This document shows positions 18,101 through 23,705 of a stretch of DNA of 47,811 nucleotides, piece after piece. Each line of letters begins with the position of its first letter. Position 1 is the first letter of the stretch. The stretch is from positions 1 through 47,811 of IMG/VR virus record IMGVR_UViG_3300035670_000345; one strand, written 5' to 3'. Made by a program: the position numbers and the translations under genes. This stretch comes from a virus. The notes beneath the pieces are model-generated. The model was given only the letters and a program-made list of their open reading frames with translations, searched no databases and was not told the origin of the DNA.

Positions 18101-20036
18101 AAGGTTCTTCGCAAGGATCTTTCGTTCTTGGTGGCTGAATCTGCTCTGGATCGCCGTCAATTTCGATATCTGCCAATCCACCTGCATCCTGTTCCCTCTC
18201 AGGTATAAATGCTGCGTCGTCTGGATCTACAAATACGGCTGGATTGGTATTAGCCAGCGCTGGACCAGCAACATTTGGAGTTGGGATATTGACGTTTCTG
18301 TATTCCTCATCCGCTGCGTCTAAAATATCGATCAAATCGCTCTCAGTTGCAGAACATCCTTGACGTAATGGGTTAGGACTCAAAACCAACTGTAAGTATT
18401 CATCTGAACTTTCATCAGAAGTGGCTGGGTCATCGCTCTTCTTTTTCTTAGAACAGCTGGCTTTGAATAGTCTTAATAGACCATTAATAAGTCCCTTGAT
18501 GGCATTAATTGCCGCCAAATCTTCGCGAACAATATCAATTAAATTATCGCGCAAAGATTCTATCTCTAAAATTTTCTCGTTTAAGAGATCTAAAATTTCA
18601 TTATCTGTCAACTCTTTAATGACGTCATCTTGCAGCTGGTCGAGTAAATCCTGAACAACGCGAGTTACTGCGTTAATTCTTTCTCTTTCTGCTGGACTAA
18701 TAGATTTAGCGACGTGAATAGGTTTATAAGCCTCTATGGTAGCATAAGTACCATCAGCCTTCATATAGCGAGTTGTCAGTCCATCAATAAATCCTGGACC
18801 AAAAGAACTGGTAAAGATATCAACAGTGTCAAATGTGTCTAAAATATCCTCAGGACCATTCGAATCTGAGATTCTAGCAACAGGTTTTTCGTCGACAATC
18901 TTACTAATTACTTGATTTTCCAATAAACGAAGAGGTTCATCAACTATAATCTTTTCGTTTGTAAGACTGATAACATAATACTCTTTGTTATCATAGAAAA
19001 TTTTATCTCCAGCTGCGAGATAATTTAAGAACAATGCGCCCACACTTGTTATGGTATCATCCAAGCATAAACTGTTTGCGTGTTGATAATTTTGAAGTTT
19101 AATTGTAACATCAGTTCCGCTCTCAATAGCAACAGTATTAATTAAAATTCTATTTTCTTTATTCAATACAACATTAGAATTACCGTTTCTAAATGGACGA
19201 TACACCGTCATGTAATCGCCGAGCGCATTAATAGTATTAATTTTTCTAACTTCGCTATTAATTGTAACGTACATGTTCTCAGACATTTTTAAATCTGAGC
19301 CAGTAGCCATAGCAATATTTGCTAGATTAAAGGTACTTAAATTTGTAGTGTAAACAATGACTGAGTTAGCATTAATTCTAACATTACCACCAGCGCTGTC
19401 ATAAAGTTTACCAGAAACGATATAATCGGTGTTAGCAAGCCTTAACGTGTCACCGACATTGCACGTTGGGTAAACGGTATGGAATAAATTAGGTAACACA
19501 ACATTAGATCCGAGCGTCGCATCGCCGATTCCAATTGACTGGTATCCTGGAATTCTTTCTAATGTAATGATCTTATCTTCAAGTAAAACACCAGAAATTT
19601 CATTGGTATGCCCTTTATATCCTTGAACTGCATCGTATAAAGAGTTATTTCCAATGTCTGCCCATTGACGGATGCTTTGACCAAGTATCTGCGTATTTGC
19701 TGCGTAGGCTTCAACTGTACCGATTCTATCTAAAAGTTTTTGTCTGGCGACCGCAATGTCACCATCTTTACCAAACAATCCAGGTAGAGCTTCTTGTAAT
19801 TTGGCGAATCCGTCTTTAGAAATATCATCTAGTTTCGTTTCAACTTTATCAATGACTTCGCGAACTTTGTTCTCAAATTCAGCCTTTAAAGCGTTAAGCG
19901 CATCTTTACCATCTTGAATGGCTTCTTTTATTTTTTTAATTAAATCCTGTAATTGTTTTGGAGGAAATCCACCAATTTTAGCAAACGGAATAGGTGCTCC
20001 TGTGAATGTGATCGCAAGCACCTGTAGAAGCGGCAA
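18096..20036 (-). CDS. Virion structural protein of unknown function, start uncertain
   Basis: The frame gives 646 residues from a TTG at 20036, the only conventional start in the 5' part, but that TTG has no well-placed ribosome site. The open frame continues upstream to a TAA at 20130-20132 and would encode a hydrophobic helix (about 20100-20010) rich in Ile/Leu, so the true protein may be about 30 residues longer. Next come the conserved-looking TGAPIPFAKIGGFPPKQL and a long helical segment (DLIKKIKEAI...KLDDISKDGF), then beta-rich modules including one with NALGDYMTVYRPF, also found in gp7 and gp8. The C-terminus is acidic, proline-rich and ends with two Cys (DPCEEPC). It sits just upstream of gp25, so a baseplate-associated role is inferred. 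Confidence 0.75.
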   Translation of the reverse strand: MPLLQVLAITFTGAPIPFAKIGGFPPKQLQDLIKKIKEAIQDGKDALNALKAEFENKVREVIDKVETKLDDISKDGFAKLQEALPGLFGKDGDIAVARQKLLDRIGTVEAYAANTQILGQSIRQWADIGNNSLYDAVQGYKGHTNEISGVLLEDKIITLERIPGYQSIGIGDATLGSNVVLPNLFHTVYPTCNVGDTLRLANTDYIVSGKLYDSAGGNVRINANSVIVYTTNLSTFNLANIAMATGSDLKMSENMYVTINSEVRKINTINALGDYMTVYRPFRNGNSNVVLNKENRILINTVAIESGTDVTIKLQNYQHANSLCLDDTITSVGALFLNYLAAGDKIFYDNKEYYVISLTNEKIIVDEPLRLLENQVISKIVDEKPVARISDSNGPEDILDTFDTVDIFTSSFGPGFIDGLTTRYMKADGTYATIEAYKPIHVAKSISPAERERINAVTRVVQDLLDQLQDDVIKELTDNEILDLLNEKILEIESLRDNLIDIVREDLAAINAIKGLINGLLRLFKASCSKKKKSDDPATSDESSDEYLQLVLSPNPLRQGCSATESDLIDILDAADEEYRNVNIPTPNVAGPALANTNPAVFVDPDDAAFIPEREQDAGGLADIEIDGDPEQIQPPRTKDPCEEPC

Positions 20037-20080
20037 ACCACCAATCAGGCAAAGAATCAGTTTAATGATTTTACTTAAAC

Positions 20081-20230
20081 TTATGAAAGCGGCGTACTCC
20101 TCTGCCGTTGAGTGAGTGGGTAGTTGTTCTTAGATAAAATCTTTATTTCTCTATCTGTGAGAGGTTGATTGTTGTTAAGTTTTTTAACAGCAACCCAGTA
20201 ATCTTGTACTTCTCGTGGACAACAGCACAT
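20081..20230 (-). CDS. Micro-ORF, 49 aa, upstream of and overlapping the 646-codon gene
   Basis: ATG at 20230, TAA at 20081-20083. The product starts with MCCCPREVQDYWVAV and is Asn/Lys/Gln-rich; it ends QRQRSTPLS. It fills the gap between the cupin gene (ends 20234) and the structural gene. It lies 4 nt after an AATAAATA octamer and has no evident Shine-Dalgarno sequence. Its last 17 codons overlap the upstream extension of the structural gene, one frame apart (-1). No family is recognised. It could be an independent small protein or the 5' part of a frameshifted product. Confidence 0.55.
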   Translation of the reverse strand: MCCCPREVQDYWVAVKKLNNNQPLTDREIKILSKNNYPLTQRQRSTPLS

Positions 20231-20233
20231 TCT

Positions 20234-20923
20234 TTATTTATTACTCAAAATTTTATCGTATAATTTGGTGTTTTGTTGCTGGTTTTTCTTAATTTCAGAA
20301 AAGTCTGTTGGCGCCTCAATGTTGAGTTTTTGAAGAGCCTTTCTTCTTCTGTTTAAAAATTGATCAAACTTTTCTGAGCCGTTAAACCATCTTAATGCTT
20401 TCCAAGAATTTTCCTTTCCGTCTTCATTAAATTGACTGAAAAATTCTGAGTATTCAACCTGAACTCCGTCAGCCATACAGCGTTTATATGGCGAGCAGCG
20501 TTCACATAAATCTTCGCATTTTTGAAGTTTGACGTTCCAAGGTTTTTGTCTGAATCCGTGACAGAAAATAGACCAACTGCCTGGAATACATTCTTTTAAT
20601 CTATGCACATCTTCTGGAGATCGTATGATAATATCTCCAGCCTTACGAACATAATCAATCCCATTATAGGTTTCTGTATAGCCACCCTTTAATATGACAG
20701 TGATATTGGTCCAAGGGTGAGTATGTTCGTAACCACCATCTGGATTTTCTTTAGATGGGAAATAGTGAATCCATATATTTGGAAACCTTCCTAATCCAAC
20801 CTTTTCAGCCTCATCTTTTTCATAATAAAACAAGTAATATCGATGCCCTATTTCATTGCCATAAAAGTCTACTAATACCTTTTTACGACCAATCTTTTCT
20901 AAAAAACGAAGAAGCCATTTCAT
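20234..20923 (-). CDS. Cupin-fold protein with downstream Cys cluster
   Basis: The product has 229 residues. The central part fits a cupin barrel: GGYEHTHPWTNITVILKGGY contains His67-x-His69 and is followed by Glu84; motif 2 is AGDIIIRSPEDVHRL with His107. These would form a metal site. Immediately after the barrel come Cys136, Cys140, Cys143 and Cys149 (CEDLCERCSPYKRC), which contains the CxxxCxxC spacing of radical-SAM 4Fe-4S sites. No SAM-enzyme barrel is present, so a structural zinc or an iron-sulfur site are both possible. The C-terminus is a charged helix. The ATG overlaps the preceding gene as ATGA. Substrate and role are unknown; it lies in the accessory cluster between structural genes, so it may be made late. 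Confidence 0.7.
   Translation of the reverse strand: MKWLLRFLEKIGRKKVLVDFYGNEIGHRYYLFYYEKDEAEKVGLGRFPNIWIHYFPSKENPDGGYEHTHPWTNITVILKGGYTETYNGIDYVRKAGDIIIRSPEDVHRLKECIPGSWSIFCHGFRQKPWNVKLQKCEDLCERCSPYKRCMADGVQVEYSEFFSQFNEDGKENSWKALRWFNGSEKFDQFLNRRRKALQKLNIEAPTDFSEIKKNQQQNTKLYDKILSNK
20235..20242 (-). promoter_or_regulatory. Late promoter (AATAAATA) overlapping the cupin stop codon
   Basis: The minus strand reads AGT-AAT-AAA-TAA-AGA-ATG, so the octamer AATAAATA covers the last codons and stop of the cupin gene. T4 spacing puts the transcript start at about 20229, on the ATG of the 49-aa micro-ORF at 20230. The 4-nt distance between octamer and ATG is the same as at gp4 (38321-38335). Confidence 0.45.
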
Positions 20924-21615
20924 TTGATGTACCTAAAGATTTTCACGCGAGAATCGTTTTGATTAGTAACTTGTAAAGACGAATTAACTTGTTTATACAT
21001 CTTTAACGGTTTTAATTCTTTATCGTTTGAATATAGCGATTTAGAAAAAATTAGAAAACACTTTTCGCAATCTGGTCGCGTTATCGTGATTGTTTCATTT
21101 GGCTCTATGGTTCTATTATTAAATGTATAATTAGAATATGTACCATTTAGACGAGTAACACATAACATTGCCGCATCTTCAGAGTTTAAGATTAACTTTG
21201 CCTTTGGTGCTGCAATTTGCCAATTTAAATGATTATTAATCCAACTTTCAGAAACCCAGTTCGTGCTAATGTCAGCATAAAGTTTGTTTTCTGTTATATT
21301 TTTCGTAAAGGTATAATTGCTAAAGTTTGGCGCAATCTGGTTTAGATAAGCATCAATGTCAGATTCACTGATTTGATTTGATTCCCATTCCCACTCAACT
21401 CGAACATTGCCATTTAAAAACACATGACCGTTAAAGCAATTTACAACGTTTGATAGCGTAGGGTGATTGTTTAATGCATTTAATGTGTGGTGAGCATTTT
21501 CTAACTCAGTTCTTTTGATATATAAACCAAGATTATTTGGTGGAAAATAAGATACGAGTAATTCTTGATCGTATAATCCGATTATTGTGGGAGCGATGTT
21601 ACTTTCAAATGCCAT
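20920..21615 (-). CDS. Hypothetical protein (231 aa)
   Basis: No family is recognised. The product has 231 residues and looks soluble, with many Asn and aromatic residues (VEWEWES, NWVSESWINNHLNW) and no signal peptide or membrane helix. The first half has helix-forming segments (RTELENAHHTLNALNNH); the second half looks beta-rich, with a Cys-x2-Cys-like RPDCEKCF near residue 185. The ATG overlaps the preceding 40-aa ORF as TAATG and the end overlaps the cupin gene by 4 nt. Its place in a chain of overlapping small genes suggests a virion accessory or assembly protein, but nothing in the sequence proves it. Confidence 0.7.
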   Translation of the reverse strand: MAFESNIAPTIIGLYDQELLVSYFPPNNLGLYIKRTELENAHHTLNALNNHPTLSNVVNCFNGHVFLNGNVRVEWEWESNQISESDIDAYLNQIAPNFSNYTFTKNITENKLYADISTNWVSESWINNHLNWQIAAPKAKLILNSEDAAMLCVTRLNGTYSNYTFNNRTIEPNETITITRPDCEKCFLIFSKSLYSNDKELKPLKMYKQVNSSLQVTNQNDSRVKIFRYIK

Positions 21616-21737
21616 TATAATTCTTCAGCTTCCGTTTCAGGTTCAGTATTTTCGCGTAACACGTATTCTTTAATGTGTTCAGGAATTACGCTTTCGTCTT
21701 GATTTTCCCATGTAAGAATTTCTTTATCGTCAGGCAT
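21615..21737 (-). CDS. Acidic micro-ORF (40 aa)
   Basis: ATG at 21737 and TAA at 21615-21617 give MPDDKEILTWENQDES and an acidic tail ending ETEAEEL. Its start overlaps the end of the preceding gene by 8 nt (ATGCCTGA), and its stop overlaps the next start as TAATG. This fits the coupled packing of the cluster and fills what would otherwise be a 114-nt gap. About one residue in three is Glu or Asp. No family is recognised. Confidence 0.6.
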   Translation of the reverse strand: MPDDKEILTWENQDESVIPEHIKEYVLRENTEPETEAEEL

Positions 21738-22230
21738 AGAATTTAATTCCAGCAGCATCTTCACCAGCACCATTCAAAGCAGTGCCGATGTAGTTCCAAG
21801 TGAAGTAATAGTTTTGGCGATTTGTTATGCCAGCATTTACATTACCATATGCCATTCTTTCAACATCAAATCCTTGCCAACCACCGACTGGATTAAATGC
21901 ACCTAGCGCATTGGTGATTTGAGTTTGCGCTGAACCGAATACAAACAATTCAGAAAATATACCGTTACAATAAACACCACCTGAGATGGTATAATCGTTT
22001 AGCGCACCAAAAACGTTATAAGAATATCCGTACTGAGTGCCGAATTTACTGGTGTATGTTCGATCGCTTACAGTGACGCCCCATGCTTTTCGAAGCTGAG
22101 CCATGTCTCTTTGGCCACCATAGCCTAAGCGATCGCTGGGATCAGTTATTGGGCAATATGTGCCAGCTCCTCTTTGCATAATCTCAACATTACAGTCAGA
22201 AAGAGCAATTTGACCTGTCGGAGTTGCCAT
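21730..22230 (-). CDS. Small virion-type protein (166 aa)
   Basis: The N-terminus MATPTGQIALSDCNVEI resembles the start of many phage neck and tail proteins that begin MATPxGxIxxxDxNVE. The rest is Gly/Asn/Tyr-rich (FGTQYGYSYNVFGALNDY), typical of beta-structured virion proteins, and ends GAGEDAAGIKFYA. It starts with a TGATG overlap on the preceding gene. Function is unknown; a tail or fibre accessory protein is inferred from composition and from neighbours between two fibre loci. Confidence 0.65.
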   Translation of the reverse strand: MATPTGQIALSDCNVEIMQRGAGTYCPITDPSDRLGYGGQRDMAQLRKAWGVTVSDRTYTSKFGTQYGYSYNVFGALNDYTISGGVYCNGIFSELFVFGSAQTQITNALGAFNPVGGWQGFDVERMAYGNVNAGITNRQNYYFTWNYIGTALNGAGEDAAGIKFYA

Positions 22231-22556
22231 CAGTTGCTATTCCATGGCATCTCAAATGTTCTGGCGTCTGGCGCGTTAGCGATCCGATTTAGTTCTTCGT
22301 CTAATCCTTTTTTAATTGCCCAGTGATTTAGTTGATTGTCAATCCAGGATTTTACTTGTTCTTCTGTGAGACTCTCAAATTGAGTAAAGTTGTCAGAATC
22401 AGGGGCAGATACTGGAACGAAACCGTAATGTGTGGCTTCGTTTACACCGTTATTCGCAGTGTATCTCCATGTTACTGTTTTGATGACCTTTGAAAGTGAG
22501 TTTTCCTCGGTTTTAAAATCTAACCGATGAATACCCCAAGTGTATGTCGTAGCCAT
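22230..22556 (-). CDS. YTW-type small phage protein, copy 1 (108 aa)
   Basis: The start is set at the ATG 22556, with AGAGG 6 nt upstream; a GTG at 22562 would add two residues. The sequence pattern is TYTWGI near the N-terminus, VIKTVTWRYTA, then FTQFESLTEEQVKSWIDNQL. The same order (YTW, W-x-VTG, NLTEEVVLGWI) occurs in the protein at 22831-23271, so the two are distant paralogues. The pattern resembles a small conserved phage family (I believe DUF7936; this needs checking). Its ribosome site lies in the right arm of a hairpin, and a late-promoter octamer lies over the left arm, suggesting stage-specific translation. Function is unknown. Confidence 0.75.
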   Translation of the reverse strand: MATTYTWGIHRLDFKTEENSLSKVIKTVTWRYTANNGVNEATHYGFVPVSAPDSDNFTQFESLTEEQVKSWIDNQLNHWAIKKGLDEELNRIANAPDARTFEMPWNSN

Positions 22557-22560
22557 GAAC

Positions 22561-22585
22561 ACCTCTGAACAGAACGCTCAGAGGT
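22561..22585 (-). promoter_or_regulatory. Hairpin sequestering the ribosome site of the 108-aa gene
   Basis: On the minus strand ACCTCTGA (22585-22578), a 9-nt loop and TCAGAGGT (22568-22561) form an 8-bp perfect stem. The right arm contains the AGAGG ribosome site, and the ATG follows 4 nt after the stem. There is no T-tract, so it is not a typical terminator. Read-through RNA should fold and block initiation. RNA starting at the overlapping late promoter would lack nearly all of the left arm. Confidence 0.65.
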
Positions 22586-22592
22586 ATTTATT
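22585..22592 (-). promoter_or_regulatory. Late promoter (AATAAATA) over the hairpin left arm
   Basis: AATAAATA on the minus strand fits NATAAATA and overlaps the tandem TAA-TAA stops of the 70-aa gene. With T4 spacing the RNA would start at about 22579, two nucleotides before the end of the left stem arm. Late RNA would therefore expose the AGAGG site. This is the architecture known for T4 lysozyme gene e and soc. Confidence 0.5.
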
Positions 22593-22803
22593 ATTGCTTG
22601 CTGTAAAAAGCTGGCGGTGGCGATTGGAAACCGTCAGGCTGTTGTTGCTGCTGCTGAGTTTGAGACTGAGCCTGCATCACGACTTTACGAAGAACATCAT
22701 CCGAAATTCTATGTGGTAGTTCTCTAAGAGCACTAATAACGATATTCGTGTCGTTTAGATTCAATTCAAGATTAATCTTCATTTCAACTTGGTTGTTATC
22801 CAT
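22591..22803 (-). CDS. Small Gln-rich conserved phage protein (70 aa)
   Basis: The product starts MDNNQVEMKINLELNLND and continues VISALRELPHRISDDVLRKVVMQ, a short beta-then-helix unit of a kind common in T4-like marine phages. The tail is glutamine-rich (QSQTQQQQQQPDGF) then proline-rich. The ATG is preceded by GAGGA at a good distance. It ends with two TAA stops in a row, the second inside a late-promoter octamer. Function is unknown. Confidence 0.7.
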   Translation of the reverse strand: MDNNQVEMKINLELNLNDTNIVISALRELPHRISDDVLRKVVMQAQSQTQQQQQQPDGFQSPPPAFYSKQ

Positions 22804-22830
22804 ATCAATTTTCCTCAGTGTTAATAATTA

Positions 22831-23271
22831 TCAAAGATCTTCGAGCGATACTTCTTGAGCTGGAGCAGCTGCTGCAGCTGCAGCGCCTGTTGCGGCAGCA
22901 ATAGCCATAGCATTAGCAGAAACTGGAGTGGTTGGATCCCATGGCAAGTAGTCTGCGTCGAGAACAGGATTCTTCTTCTCATTGATTTGCTTCATGATAA
23001 CTTCATGAACATGAGAAGCATATCCACCAACAACAATTCCTTTAATCCAACCAAGAACAACTTCTTCAGTTAGATTGTTCCAGTCAATAAAATTGTCTGG
23101 ATCAACTTCAGATGCTTTAAATGGTGTAGCGCCATGAAACGTGCCGCTATTTCCATCTTCATCAGTTCCAGTAACATCCCAGCGAGTGCCAACAACAACG
23201 TCCGTTAAATTGGCAGAAGGAACGTTCGTCTTCTTCAATCCTGTAATTTTCCAAGTATATGTAAGAGCCAT
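22831..23271 (-). CDS. YTW-type small phage protein, copy 2 (146 aa)
   Basis: The N-terminal 100 residues have the same layout as the 108-aa protein at 22230-22556: ALTYTWKI, TRWDVTGTDEDG, then WNNLTEEVVLGWI. It differs by a C-terminal extension rich in alanine (MAIAAATGAAAAAAAP) and ending VSLEDL, which looks like a flexible tail. The ATG follows AGAGGA by 8 nt, and the late-promoter-like ACTAAATA at 23301-23308 gives a leader of about 24 nt. It was probably duplicated with its neighbour. Function is unknown; a small virion or assembly protein is inferred. Confidence 0.75.
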   Translation of the reverse strand: MALTYTWKITGLKKTNVPSANLTDVVVGTRWDVTGTDEDGNSGTFHGATPFKASEVDPDNFIDWNNLTEEVVLGWIKGIVVGGYASHVHEVIMKQINEKKNPVLDADYLPWDPTTPVSANAMAIAAATGAAAAAAAPAQEVSLEDL

Positions 23272-23300
23272 TTCTAAAATCCTCTGGGGTTTCTGTTATA

Positions 23301-23308
23301 TATTTAGT
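23301..23308 (-). promoter_or_regulatory. Late promoter (ACTAAATA) for the 146-aa YTW-type gene
   Basis: On the minus strand GAC-TAA-ATA-TAT overlaps the stop codon of the 133-aa gene. A T4-spaced start near 23295 leaves a leader of about 24 nt carrying the AGAGGA ribosome site. Spacing and sequence match the motif before gp25. Confidence 0.5.
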
Positions 23309-23705
23309 CAGCAACTGCGCCGTCGTAATAGTCTGTTAGCGTCATTAAGTGATCGTATGCCTGTTCAACAACACTCTTGGTTGAACTCATATCAATCCCA
23401 AAATTCATCAGCGGTTCCGTCGTTATCTCGCCTTGAAATAACGCAGGAGCATCAGTGGGGTATGCCGCAAGAACTGCGATAGGAGTTTTACCTGCTTCTC
23501 TTGCTGCTTTTGATGCGTAAATTGATACCGCAATTTTACCATAATATCCTGCTTTCCAAAGGAATTCTGGAGCATTTTCTGGTCTTGCGCCAGCAGGATC
23601 TTGATCGTCTACTGCTCGCTTAAAAGTATCAATTTTATGAATAATGTGGTACGCATTAGGAGCTTCTAACCCACTTTTCAAAGTATATGATTTAATTAGT
23701 GCCAT
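23304..23705 (-). CDS. Hypothetical protein downstream of giant fibre (133 aa)
   Basis: The product starts MALIKSYTLKSGLEAPNAYH and has a compact mixed sequence (YYGKIAVSIYASKAAREAGK) and an acidic end (YYDGAVAD). There is no signal peptide or membrane helix. The ATG overlaps the 3' end of the giant fibre gene by 14 nt and has AGGAG upstream, so the two are probably co-translated. Genes immediately after large fibres often encode fibre tip adhesins or assembly chaperones, but no family is recognised here. Confidence 0.7.
   Translation of the reverse strand: MALIKSYTLKSGLEAPNAYHIIHKIDTFKRAVDDQDPAGARPENAPEFLWKAGYYGKIAVSIYASKAAREAGKTPIAVLAAYPTDAPALFQGEITTEPLMNFGIDMSSTKSVVEQAYDHLMTLTDYYDGAVAD

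Noticed and set aside
20179-20185. AAAAAAC heptamer in the 49-aa ORF as a -1 slippery site
   Set aside because: It is out of the required codon phase (AAA-AAA-C) and lies upstream of the TAA at 20130-20132 that closes the structural frame, so a shift there could not fuse the two ORFs.
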